Below, one piece after another: positions 56,301 through 64,000 of a stretch of 64,000 nt of DNA (position 1 is its first letter; every line of letters starts with the position of its first letter). A program made the translations under genes and the position numbers. Below the pieces are notes generated by a model. It made no database searches, had not been told where the DNA came from, and was given only the letters and a program-made list of their open reading frames with translations. The stretch spans positions 575,464-639,463 of the forward strand of contig NZ_WKLH01000001.1 of the NCBI RefSeq assembly GCF_010882175.1, read 5' to 3'. The DNA is from Mangrovibacterium lignilyticum. Lineage in GTDB: Bacteria; Bacteroidota; Bacteroidia; Bacteroidales; Prolixibacteraceae.

Positions 56301-59300
56301 GGATCTGTGGATCGGGCAAAGCATAAACTTCCAGCTCCACCGAGACTGTTGCCTCGCAACCGGCTTCGTTGGTTACCGCATAGACTATCAAGTGCGAGCC
56401 TACGCCGGCAACTTGCGGATTGAAATAGTATCCGGATATCCCGTCACCGGAGAGAATACCACCGTCGGGAGACACTTCAATCAATACCGGTTCATCGGTG
56501 ATACAGAAATTCAAATCGGTGTTCAGGATCTGTGGATCAGGCAAAGCATAAACCACAAGGTTCACAGAGACTGTAGCCTCGCAACCGGCTTCATTGGTTA
56601 CGGCATAAGTAATCAAGTGCGAACCAACTCCGGCGACCTGCGGATTGAAATAGTTGCCGGATATCCCGTCACCGAAAAGAATACCACCGTCGGGATAAAC
56701 TTCAATCAACACCGGCTCTTCGGTGACACAGAAACTGAGATCGGTGTTCAGGATCTGTGGATCAGGCAAAGCAAACACTTCCAGCTCCACAGTCACTGTT
56801 GCCTCGCAACCAGCTTCGTTGGTTACTGCATAAGTAATCAAGTGCGAGCCTACGCCGGCAACTTGCGGATCGAAATAATTTCCGGATATCCCGTCACCGG
56901 AAAGAATACCGCCATCGGGAGACACTTCAATCAACACCGGAGCGTCGGTGATACAGAAAATGAAGTCTGTGTTTAGGATCTGAGGTTCGGGTAAAGCATA
57001 AACCATAAGGTTCACAGAGACTGTTGCCTCGCAACCGGCTTCGTTGGTTACCGCATAGACAATCGGATGCGAACCAACTCCGGCGACCTGCGGATTGAAA
57101 TAGTTGCCGGATATCCCATCACCGGAAAGAACACCACCGGCGGGATAAACTTCAATCAATACCGGTTCGTCGGTGATACAGAAATTCAAATCGGTGTTCA
57201 GGATCTGTGGATCAGGTGAAGCGTAGACTTCAACAGTTGTTTCCAAGGTGTTATTCAGGCTGTTGTCATCCAGGGAACAAGTCAAGCTAAATTCCAACGA
57301 GTAAATTCCAATATCCGATAAATCGACCGTTCCTTTGAACTCATAATTCAGGATTTCGTTAGACGCAACAGCGTTGGTAAGAACCAGCAACTCGCTTATG
57401 GTCTCTCCCGAATTACACGTAAACTGGATGGTCAGGTTATCGCCGGGTAAGGCGGTTTGTTCGCCAACATTTTTTATTGCGACTGTTACCGGCTCATTTT
57501 CAGAAAGTACACAGGCTGAAACAGGACTGATTAGGCCATCGATCGCGAAATCGAGGGAACGTTGTATGGGCTCCCCTGCAATGTAAATATTATCCAAACC
57601 AGCCCCCATTCCCCACTCGTAAAAGTCATCATAGTAGAAACCAATTTGGGTGCCGTTCATGCAAATTCCTTCCGGTAGCTCCAGCGAATAATCAGTCCAG
57701 TTAAACGAACTTTCTAGATTAGCCAACTCATGCCAGTCCTGCTCTCCCTGCAATTTGTAAACAACATGCAATTCATCGATGGCTCCATATATTCCGGTCT
57801 TCAGCAAGTAGTCGAAACTGAGCGTGATATTGGTATAATCTGCCAGTCGCAAGGGTGGCGTAACTGCAATATCCGAAACATGTAAGTTCGATCCTGCCAC
57901 ATACGAATCCACTCCAATGAATTTGGTTTCATTGGCTGTAAAATTGAGATAGTAGGAATTTAGCGTCTCCCAATCTCCCCATTGCCAGCCGGAAGGATCA
58001 TCCTTTATTGTGATCTCGTAGGGGTCATTCTCAAAATCAACACTAAACGGAAGCGTTCGCCAACGTTGATAGAAAACAGTAACCTGATTGGTTTTCAAAC
58101 TTTCAAACGGCTCATCATCTCCGGGGTAAACAGCAGTAATGTAATAGGTATATTCCTGGTCGTAGGCCACCGTTTCATCGGTGAAGGTTATCCCGTCCGT
58201 TTGCCCCAAAAGGACTCCATTCCGGTAAATATCGTAGAAGTCGGGTGTTGCTGAATCCGGAGGTTCCCAGCTTAAAAGAACACTGGTTTCCCCGACCATA
58301 TAACTTAAGTTTTGAGGCGGAAAGATCGTTGACTGCGTTTCTATTCCAGAAATAACCAGGCTAAACACTTGTGAGCTGCCCGTGAGCGATCCGGAGTGAG
58401 ATACAATGATATTGAATTCACCTGCACCGGGATTGGCCAGACTCACCTGTTCCACATTATCAATTTGATTGACTCCCCGACTTGCGGGAGCAGCCGGATT
58501 TTCAACATCCAGCAACCAAGGGTAGAACGATTCTCCGGTATTCGTTTTTTCGATGACAATATTGAGGTCATTGACCAGCTTCCGGGTTCGGTCGTTCAAT
58601 GCCGAAGCGGAAGGGGTTCCCGGCGGATCAGTCCAACAAAGCGTCGCTTTTAACTCCGGCGATGAATCCAGGGTCGTTACAGGGATGATCATTTCTTCAC
58701 CATCCGCTAAAGTCTCTTCATAAATATGGTTGCCCTGGCTATGATAATTCGCATAAATCAAATCGGCTGCATCTTTCAGATTCAGCAGGCCCCAGCCATA
58801 ACTGTAATCCGGACCGGTGTTCGGCCCTAAATCTTCGGCCGTATGAATTAAAAGGGCCTTCAGGGAAGAAGCACGCCAATTGACTCCGGGTTGAAGGTTC
58901 TGCTGCAGTTGTCCCAAAAGAGCAATGGACCCGGTCGCCGAAGCTGTGGCCATGGATGTTCCGCTGTAGCTGCCATAGCTGGTATCGGCAACAGCGATCG
59001 ACGAAAAAACATTCATGCCATCGGCAACCACGTCGGGTTTTATGCGACCGTCGTCGGTAGGGCCGAAAGCACTAAAAACGGTCATGGACTTGTCATCGTC
59101 CACCGCACCGATAGTCAGGATATTCTTGGCAACAGCCATCGGTGTCAGGCAGTCGAAGCCATCAGTTCCGCCATCGGGTTCACGTTCAACATCGACAAGC
59201 ACCCAGGTTCCATCCCACACATAATGGACGTAGGAAGAGGACGGGCCATCATTCCGGTCGTTCCCCGCTGATTTGACAATCAGGTATTCGGGCGCAAGCG

Positions 59301-60096
59301 CTGCAATTAAATCCAGGTCGGCACTAACCTGGCTATACAAGCCAAATTCGTAATCCTCATTCTCCGAAACATCAGGATCGCCGTACCAATACCAACTTTC
59401 GTTATTTCCATTGTAATACCAACCACAAAGTGGACCATAAGAGTGATTGGACAGCACAATACCATCGGCAGCAGCACTTGACATTTCAGCAATATCATCG
59501 TTTAAATCCCATCCCCTGACAGAAGCCGCTCCGGCCATTCCCTGTGCATCGGGATTAACACCTCTCCCGATCATTGTTCCGGCGACATGCGTTGAATGAT
59601 TTTCCAATGACAAACCCGTTTCGCGCATGATTACCCGGGAGCCGGTTTCCCCTTGCAGTTCCTGGTGGGTTGATCGCACCGCACCGCCATCCCATAGGTT
59701 AATTTCAATCCCCTCTCCGGAAAGAGCGGAATACTCATTATCGTTCGACCAAAGCTCATCAACTGAAATAGTACTTGCGCAGCTGAAATTATCAGTTGCG
59801 TAATAGACTGGCTTGTTATTGCGGCTTAGGCGTTGCAACACAACCACCCTTCCACGTTCATCACGGTATGAGATTGGGATGTTAAGGGTTTTGGACAGGG
59901 AATCTGCGTTGCTTTTTTCAGCCTTCCACCGGGCCGATTTGATCTTGGAAAGTTGAATCAATTTACTTTGGCAAGAATCTTTTTCCTGCCGGGTTTGCCG
60001 GGCAGCCAGACTTCCGACACAAATGCAAAAAAGGATTCCTAAAAGAAAACCCTTTCCCAATACAATTGTCTGTCGGAAAGTATTCATGACTGCCAT
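53356..60096 (-). CDS. giant T9SS-exported subtilase with fifteen 75-residue repeats
   Basis: The 2246-residue protein has a signal peptide (FLLGILFCICVG...AA) and an S8 peptidase domain (about 110-450) with Asp136 (LWDGG), His167 (NHSTHVAG), Asn279 (SAGND) and Ser381 (SGTSMATAS). A P/homB-like beta-domain follows (about 455-590), then fibronectin III (592-676), a jelly-roll domain (about 680-855), and a CARDB-like domain (about 857-960). Fifteen Ig-like repeats span residues 965-2089. A PKD-like domain and a type-A T9SS sorting domain (YPNPTKTGFSL to the C-terminus) end the chain. It should be secreted and fixed to the cell surface as a protease. The gene before it at 60200 is on the same strand. 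Confidence 0.95.
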   Translation of the reverse strand: MAVMNTFRQTIVLGKGFLLGILFCICVGSLAARQTRQEKDSCQSKLIQLSKIKSARWKAEKSNADSLSKTLNIPISYRDERGRVVVLQRLSRNNKPVYYATDNFSCASTISVDELWSNDNEYSALSGEGIEINLWDGGAVRSTHQELQGETGSRVIMRETGLSLENHSTHVAGTMIGRGVNPDAQGMAGAASVRGWDLNDDIAEMSSAAADGIVLSNHSYGPLCGWYYNGNNESWYWYGDPDVSENEDYEFGLYSQVSADLDLIAALAPEYLIVKSAGNDRNDGPSSSYVHYVWDGTWVLVDVEREPDGGTDGFDCLTPMAVAKNILTIGAVDDDKSMTVFSAFGPTDDGRIKPDVVADGMNVFSSIAVADTSYGSYSGTSMATASATGSIALLGQLQQNLQPGVNWRASSLKALLIHTAEDLGPNTGPDYSYGWGLLNLKDAADLIYANYHSQGNHIYEETLADGEEMIIPVTTLDSSPELKATLCWTDPPGTPSASALNDRTRKLVNDLNIVIEKTNTGESFYPWLLDVENPAAPASRGVNQIDNVEQVSLANPGAGEFNIIVSHSGSLTGSSQVFSLVISGIETQSTIFPPQNLSYMVGETSVLLSWEPPDSATPDFYDIYRNGVLLGQTDGITFTDETVAYDQEYTYYITAVYPGDDEPFESLKTNQVTVFYQRWRTLPFSVDFENDPYEITIKDDPSGWQWGDWETLNSYYLNFTANETKFIGVDSYVAGSNLHVSDIAVTPPLRLADYTNITLSFDYLLKTGIYGAIDELHVVYKLQGEQDWHELANLESSFNWTDYSLELPEGICMNGTQIGFYYDDFYEWGMGAGLDNIYIAGEPIQRSLDFAIDGLISPVSACVLSENEPVTVAIKNVGEQTALPGDNLTIQFTCNSGETISELLVLTNAVASNEILNYEFKGTVDLSDIGIYSLEFSLTCSLDDNSLNNTLETTVEVYASPDPQILNTDLNFCITDEPVLIEVYPAGGVLSGDGISGNYFNPQVAGVGSHPIVYAVTNEAGCEATVSVNLMVYALPEPQILNTDFIFCITDAPVLIEVSPDGGILSGDGISGNYFDPQVAGVGSHLITYAVTNEAGCEATVTVELEVFALPDPQILNTDLSFCVTEEPVLIEVYPDGGILFGDGISGNYFNPQVAGVGSHLITYAVTNEAGCEATVSVNLVVYALPDPQILNTDLNFCITDEPVLIEVSPDGGILSGDGISGYYFNPQVAGVGSHLIVYAVTNEAGCEATVSVELEVYALPDPQILNTDLNFCITDEPVLIEVYPAGGVLSGDGISGNYFNPQVAGVGSHPIVYAVTNEAGCEATVSVNLMVYALPEPQILNTDFSFCVTEEPVLIEVSPDGGILSGDGISGNYFNPQVAGIGSQPIVYAVTNEAGCEATVSVNLVVYALPDPQILNTDLNFCITDEPVLIEVYPAGGVLSGDGISGNYFNPQVAGVGSHPIVYAVTNEAGCEATVSVNLMVYALPEPQILNTDFSFCVTEEPVLIEVSPDGGILSGDGISGNYFDPQVAGVGSHLITYAVTNEAGCEATVAVNLVVYALPEPQILNTDFIFCVTEEPVLIEVSPAGGVLSGDGISGNYFDPQVAGVGSHLITYAVTNEAGCEVTVAVNLVVYALPEPQILNTDFIFCVTDEPVLIEVYPDGGILSGDGISGYYFNPQVAGIGSHPIAYTLINEAGCEATVSVNLVVYALPEPQILNTDLNFCITDEPVLIEVSPDGGILSGYGISGNYFDPQVAGVGSHLITYAVTNEAGCEETVTVELEVFALPEPQILNTDFIFCVNEELVLIEVSPDSGILSGDGISGNYFNPQVAGIGSHPIAYTLINEAGCEATVSVELEVYALPDPQILNTDLIFCITDEPVLIEVYPEDGILSGDGISGNYFDPQVAGIGSHPIAYTLINEAGCEATVSVELEVYALPDPQILNTDLNFCVNEEPVLIEVYPDGGILSGDGISGYYFNPQVAGVGSHLITYAVTNEAGCEETVTVDLEVFALPDPQILNTDLSFCDNEEPVLIEVYPEDGILSGDGISGNYFDPQLAGVGSHPIVYAVTNEAGCEATSFIELTVAESPFVDLGPDQFIEVGDTLQLIPNSNASAYLWSDGATKATKTIYTADLGVGTFMIWVVAVNDASCYSIDSVTVTVDVAGGFDVEAELAAPYIYPNPTKTGFSLKLDENETLEKISLQGPTGQLFFQTIPSTFPYFDLSGYKGGSYFLKIQTDKRRAVFKLIKL
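53830..57204 (-). repeat. 225-bp coding tandem repeat, fifteen units
   Basis: Unit boundaries fall every 225 bp from 57204 down to 53830. Each unit begins ILNTD, contains PVLIEV and SGDGISG, and ends with ALP(D/E)PQ; two Cys per unit (FC and AGC) could form a disulfide. Units 1, 5 and 7 are identical in amino acid sequence, and units 5-6 resemble 7-8, pointing to two-unit duplications. Confidence 0.95.
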
Positions 60097-60199
60097 ATTT
60101 TAAATACAACCAACTGTCTTGAGCCAGACAGTTGGTCTTATCTGAAAAAGGAAAAACTCAAATACGCTGAAAGAAAGAAAATCAAACGCTGGTCTTCAC

Positions 60200-61297
60200 C
60201 TATTCAGGAACGTATTCAGGAAGAAACTCAATGTTGCTATCACCATGAATAAATTCAAGTACCTGAACCGCATCGTCAACAGCTGCGGCAAATCCATCCA
60301 CCAGTGTCAACTGTTCACCTTCAATCCATCTGTAAGTAAACAACCCGCGATCTTCCATGGCTTGTCGCACTGTTGAAATCACATAGTTGTATGTGCCACC
60401 AGGGTCTAACATTAGAATTTTGATATACCGGCTTTCATAAATAGCTCTGTCGTATACAAAGGCATTATCCTCCACACAATTCAGATTTTCAAAATCGAAA
60501 TAGTGCTTTAGATTGTTGTTGAAATCATATTCGTTTTCATTTTCGATTGGATCGCAGCCCTCGCAGCCCATAAAACCATTAATATAAACCACCTCATCGA
60601 TGTTTACAGTACCGGTTTTGTCAGAGCCTGCAGCAAAACTGGAAGCGGCCAATAAGTATGGATCTAAGCCGGAATTCAGCAGTGCTGTAAGCTGGCCGTC
60701 AAATCCATGGTTCATAATTTCCTGATATATAGCCATGCTTTCCCGGGGAGAGTCGATTGTTTTAGTGATTACCAGGTTCCCATCCACATCAGTATTCCAG
60801 ATCGTAATTCGTCCGCAGAAATCGACGGTAAATTTTTCACCGGCATTAATCACAAGTAAGGCTTCCCCCAAGGCTTGATCGAGCACTGATTGCGGCGAAC
60901 GAACGATATTCAGACGTCCAAATTCAACCGGAATTGCAGCAAGAGGATCGACCAGCTCTCCCTCTGCATCAAGTTCCAGTGTTTCGCCGTTTACATCAAC
61001 TGGTTGTACGTAGTATTCTTCACCAATTTGGACCATTTCAGGAACTCCGTTATCATCACGCAGCAGTTCGTATAAATCACCGTAGTCTCCTCCGCGTGTG
61101 GTTCCGGAGTCATCATTCCCTTTAATGTGATCATTTGTATCGGTATTGCCACCAGCCCAGCTTGGGCGATCAGAGTCTTCATCCGGAAGGCCGGGGCCCG
61201 CGTTCTCGGATTTTTGGCATTGTCCAAATATCAGAGCAATGCAAATCATCGATACCAGAAACAACAGTTTCTGAACGTAAAAAGCAGATTTTTTCAT
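60200..61297 (-). CDS. lipoprotein of unknown function before the giant subtilase
   Basis: The 365-residue protein has a signal with a lipobox-like Cys (IFGQCQ, Cys about 27), then a Ser/Asp/Gly-rich linker (about 30-70), and a folded part with several Cys (INGFMGCEGCDP, DFENLNCVED). I do not recognise the family. It lies 103 bp upstream of the subtilase and may be cotranscribed; it could be a partner or inhibitor, but that is only position. Confidence 0.8.
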   Translation of the reverse strand: MKKSAFYVQKLLFLVSMICIALIFGQCQKSENAGPGLPDEDSDRPSWAGGNTDTNDHIKGNDDSGTTRGGDYGDLYELLRDDNGVPEMVQIGEEYYVQPVDVNGETLELDAEGELVDPLAAIPVEFGRLNIVRSPQSVLDQALGEALLVINAGEKFTVDFCGRITIWNTDVDGNLVITKTIDSPRESMAIYQEIMNHGFDGQLTALLNSGLDPYLLAASSFAAGSDKTGTVNIDEVVYINGFMGCEGCDPIENENEYDFNNNLKHYFDFENLNCVEDNAFVYDRAIYESRYIKILMLDPGGTYNYVISTVRQAMEDRGLFTYRWIEGEQLTLVDGFAAAVDDAVQVLEFIHGDSNIEFLPEYVPE

Positions 61298-61323
61298 GAC
61301 TGATAGTTTAAGTTAACAAAAAA

Positions 61324-61331
61324 CAAAAATA
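61324..61331 (-). promoter_or_regulatory. -7 box TATTTTTG of the lipoprotein-subtilase unit
   Basis: A TAnnTTTG match on the minus strand 27 bp before the lipoprotein ATG. The remaining gap to 61550 holds no other feature. Confidence 0.45.
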
Positions 61332-61550
61332 TTCTAACTAATTGATTTAACATGGTTTTAACTAAAATAAAAAGATAGTCAATAATCCAACATCACTCAA
61401 TCCTCTTCTTGTGCATATTGAATACCTGCCAGTGTCAAGAAGGCCTCAACCAGACATCAACCGTATCAACATATTGATGATATTAAATTCGCATTTAGAT
61501 TAGAACTGGTGGCCATTTTTTTCGTAACTTGTAGTATTGTCAGTTAACTT

Positions 61551-62243
61551 ATGTTTGAAAAATCCGTTATAAATGTCCTAATTTTATACGACCAACAGCT
61601 ACTTGCCGAAGGTCTTAGAGCTATATTGTCCAATCAGAAAGAGATCAACGTCCTCGGTACTTTAAAGAATAATTCATCCTGGAATGAAAGCATTTCTGAA
61701 TACAATGCCGACATCCTGATTGTTGAATTGTGCCATTTACATCCCGTCCAGGTGAATCACATTAAACAAATTCATGAATCCTTCCCAAATCTGGGTCTAT
61801 TAGTTCTTTCTGAAATCATTGCCCATAAGCAACTGGATGAGTTAATGCCTCACATCGGAGGATTTATGCTAAGAACATGTAGCGCTAAAAAGACTGTTTT
61901 TGCAATTCATGAAATCTTTGCGGGCGGAAAATATATTTGTGCGAAAGCCATTGATTTTATTTTTGGATGCAACAATGGCTGCTCCAAAAATGTCGAGTTT
62001 GACCTGACCCTTCGAGAGAAAGAAATTTTAGCGAATTGGCTAACATCAAAAGATAATAGTGAACTAGCCGAAACACTCAACATTAGTCACTCTACCGTCC
62101 GAACGCACCTGAAAAACATAAGACAAAAACTTGGTCCTGTAACGCACATCCAGTTGATGACCTACGCATGTCGCGAAAACGTCATTCAAGGTAATTTTAA
62201 ACCTGTCTGCAAAAATTGCATGTTATTTTGCCACGAACAGTAA
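61551..62243 (+). CDS. LuxR-type regulator with degenerate receiver and Cys-rich tail
   Basis: The 230-residue protein has the NarL/LuxR layout. The receiver half (about 5-125) is atypical: one acidic residue (Asp14 in ILYDQQ), Glu59 at the phosphorylation site (LIVELCHLHP), and Arg108 in place of the conserved Lys. The helix-turn-helix (about 150-206) is normal (LTLREKEILANWL; SHSTVRTHLKNIRQKL). The tail carries Cys207, Cys220, Cys223 and Cys227 (VCKNCMLFC), possibly a metal or Fe-S site. It is therefore probably not switched by phosphorylation. It is convergent with the yihY-like gene. Confidence 0.88.
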   Translation: MFEKSVINVLILYDQQLLAEGLRAILSNQKEINVLGTLKNNSSWNESISEYNADILIVELCHLHPVQVNHIKQIHESFPNLGLLVLSEIIAHKQLDELMPHIGGFMLRTCSAKKTVFAIHEIFAGGKYICAKAIDFIFGCNNGCSKNVEFDLTLREKEILANWLTSKDNSELAETLNISHSTVRTHLKNIRQKLGPVTHIQLMTYACRENVIQGNFKPVCKNCMLFCHEQ

Positions 62244-62312
62244 CTCCTGTCCAAAGAAAGGATTCAACGTAGCAAGCGGTGTCTTTTCAAGCTATTAGGA
62301 AATTTGGATGGA

Positions 62313-63233
62313 TTACTCATCATGATGAATCCGGAAAGGGATAGCGTAATTTTTGGGTTTGTTGTGGTGTTTGTAAAAGCGCGAAAATTCGCAGGTCAGC
62401 TGTACGCCAAAGTAAAAAATAAGTGCTGAATAGTAGATCCACATCAGCAATACCACAATTGAGCTGGCTGCTCCGTATACCGCCCCCAGGTTGCTGTTAC
62501 CAATTAGCAGGCCGATAACTATTTTTCCCAGGGTAAACAAAATAGCGGTAAAAAAAGCACCGAACCAACTGGCATTCCATCGGACATAAACGTCGGGCAG
62601 GAAATGAAAAATCAATGCAAAAGTGGTCATGATAATGCCGAGAGTAAGCAGCAGATTCGCCCCCCAGACAAGCACTAAAAAGTCGGCCGGGAAATACCGC
62701 AGAAGAATATCGCGCATAAACGTGATCCCCGCATCAACCACCAGCGAAACCAACAAGATAAAACCAATACTGAAAATCACACCAAACGACAGTAACCGAT
62801 CGACGGCCAATTTCATTAAATTCATTTTCAGGTTCGCCCTCACCTTTACCCGCCAGATAAAGTCGATCGAATCCTGCATCACGCTAAACAAGGTGGAGGC
62901 AAAAAACAGGAAAAAAGTAAGCCCTATGATGGTGCCGATCGTACTGTTTTCGACAATTCGGTAATTGTCGATCGCATCCTGAAGTAAGCTGGTACTATCA
63001 GCCCCAACCAGTACGGTTAGTTCCTCGAACAGCTTATCGCGAACCGTGCTTTGTCCGACCAGGTAACCAAAAACAGCGATCACAATGATCAGGATCGGGG
63101 CAACTGAGAAAATGGCAAAATAAGCTGTTGTACCAGCCAACTCAACCGGGCGGTTATCCATAAAATGGACGAAAGCCTTCCGGAAAATCCGCCCCAAGTT
63201 GAACATCTTATGTTGTATCCGGTATTTATTCAT
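62313..63233 (-). CDS. YihY/BrkB-family membrane protein
   Basis: The ATG at 63233 gives 306 residues and overlaps the upstream transporter gene by 8 bp; a longer reading to 63299 would lie wholly in that gene. Six or so membrane helices and the family segment TTAYFAIFSVAPILI and GAVYGAASSIVVLLMWIYYSALIFYFG identify the group once called ribonuclease BN. Function unknown. Confidence 0.92.
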   Translation of the reverse strand: MNKYRIQHKMFNLGRIFRKAFVHFMDNRPVELAGTTAYFAIFSVAPILIIVIAVFGYLVGQSTVRDKLFEELTVLVGADSTSLLQDAIDNYRIVENSTIGTIIGLTFFLFFASTLFSVMQDSIDFIWRVKVRANLKMNLMKLAVDRLLSFGVIFSIGFILLVSLVVDAGITFMRDILLRYFPADFLVLVWGANLLLTLGIIMTTFALIFHFLPDVYVRWNASWFGAFFTAILFTLGKIVIGLLIGNSNLGAVYGAASSIVVLLMWIYYSALIFYFGVQLTCEFSRFYKHHNKPKNYAIPFRIHHDE

Positions 63234-64000
63234 CGCTTTTCCCCTTTCGTTTAAATAACTGACGGAGCTTTTGAAAACGAATCTTGTGGTTCTCCACACC
63301 CCGGTCGCTGATTAAATAGGCAAAGGGTTTCAACTCGTCAACATTGCGCATAATCACTTTCATAATGGCCAGGAAAGGCACCACAATCAGCATTCCGGCA
63401 ATTCCCCAAATCAGGTTTCCCAACAGTAAACTGAAAATAATGGCAAAGGGATTTATCTTGATATTACTCCCGACAATACCCGGGGTTAGCAGGTTATTTT
63501 CCAGGAACTGAACAAACCAAAACAGGATAAAAATTTGCAACATGGTTTGAAATGGATCTTGCTGGGTGAAAAACACATACAAGATTGGCAACAGTCCACC
63601 AATAAAAGTTCCGATGTATGGGATCAGATTCAGTAAAGCCGCTCCAATACCAAACAAAATGGCGTGTGGAATACCAATAATGACCAATCCAACGCTGTTT
63701 AAAATAGCCAGAATCAGCACAACAATCAACAAACCGCCCATGTAGCTGGTGGTAATTTTAGAAACCTCACGCATGATCCGGATGACCTTTTTACGATCTT
63801 TGCGTCCTACGAGCCTGATGATAAAGTGAGCCGTTTTAGTTCGGTAGAAAAGCATAAAGAATGTGTAAACCGGTAAGATGAAGAGCTGGAAGAGCGTCGT
63901 GGTCGTTGCTGAAAACACCGTCCCCAATTTGTTCTCCCAGGAAGTAAAGATATTCTCCGAAATTCGGTTGAAATACTCATCCAGGGTTTGAGAATTAATG
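63226..64000 (-). CDS. AI-2E/PerM-type transporter, C-terminal part
   Basis: The frame is open to the right edge, so about 258 C-terminal residues are visible and the start is outside the window. Several hydrophobic helices and the signature LNLIPYIGTFIGGLLPI, PGIVGSNIKINPFAIIFSLL and NLIWGIAGMLIVVPFLAI identify the family of YdiK/TqsA/PerM membrane exporters. The C-terminus is basic. It overlaps yihY by 8 bp, so the two are probably cotranscribed. Confidence 0.92.
   Translation of the reverse strand, partial: INSQTLDEYFNRISENIFTSWENKLGTVFSATTTTLFQLFILPVYTFFMLFYRTKTAHFIIRLVGRKDRKKVIRIMREVSKITTSYMGGLLIVVLILAILNSVGLVIIGIPHAILFGIGAALLNLIPYIGTFIGGLLPILYVFFTQQDPFQTMLQIFILFWFVQFLENNLLTPGIVGSNIKINPFAIIFSLLLGNLIWGIAGMLIVVPFLAIMKVIMRNVDELKPFAYLISDRGVENHKIRFQKLRQLFKRKGKSDE

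Noticed and set aside
56167-56976. Long plus-strand frame (269 codons) inside the giant subtilase
   Set aside because: It is the antisense of the 225-bp coding repeats; the period keeps several frames open, and the minus-strand protein has clear domains.

Overview
The window looks like chromosomal DNA of a free-living member of the phylum Bacteroidota, probably Marinilabiliales/Prolixibacteraceae-like (the family level is my inference). The evidence is the FecI/FecR/TonB-receptor locus, the hybrid two-component regulator (HTCS) beside polysaccharide genes, a C-terminal type IX secretion (T9SS) sorting domain, DUF4382 and DUF4861 proteins, lipoproteins with a short lipobox, and repeated upstream TAnnTTTG boxes (the Bacteroidota -7 promoter element). 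No rRNA, tRNA, CRISPR array, integrase or insertion sequence was recognised.

Layout. 1-1936: the 5' part of a giant cell-surface protein with near-identical 255-bp repeats, cut by the left edge. 2332-8660: an ECF sigma factor, its FecR anti-sigma, a TonB-dependent receptor with an STN signalling domain, then a second FecR-like gene with no sigma factor and a DUF4382 lipoprotein. 8848-13343: an outer-membrane beta-barrel and housekeeping genes (mnmA; yicC-gmk-nadD). 13386-14883: Cu/Zn superoxide dismutase and a universal-stress-like protein. 15149-19354: a molybdenum-cofactor operon (mobB-like, moeA, moaA, moaC, MOSC-mog fusion) preceded by what I read as a Moco-family riboswitch and an intrinsic terminator. 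19378-20592: a secreted subtilase.

20723-33215: a pectin/rhamnogalacturonan utilisation cluster. A 1460-residue HTCS regulator faces GH28, DUF4861, a second GH28, an alpha/beta-hydrolase esterase, GH43 and a rhamnogalacturonan acetylesterase-like gene; there is no SusC/SusD pair. 33345-39860: an AraC regulator, pirin, YceI and assorted small enzymes. 40062-44385: a signalling block of hybrid histidine kinase with HPt, NtrC-type sigma-54 activator and single receiver. 44857-52854: stress or envelope genes (small membrane proteins, CsbD, CHAD, MFS, CPA2 antiporter, DJ-1/PfpI, lipocalin-like, cupin, ester cyclase).

52959-53168: an array of ten 21-bp repeats that reads in frame as a Cys-every-seven-residues peptide. 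53356-61297: a T9SS-exported giant subtilase with fifteen 75-residue repeats, preceded by an unknown lipoprotein. 61551-64000: a LuxR-type regulator with a degenerate receiver and Cys-rich tail, then YihY and AI-2E-type membrane proteins, the last cut by the right edge.

The observations most worth following are the 21-bp array, the Moco leader, the compact MoaA, the second FecR without a sigma partner, and the Cys-rich regulator. All function calls come from reading the sequence and known family motifs; no database search was run.
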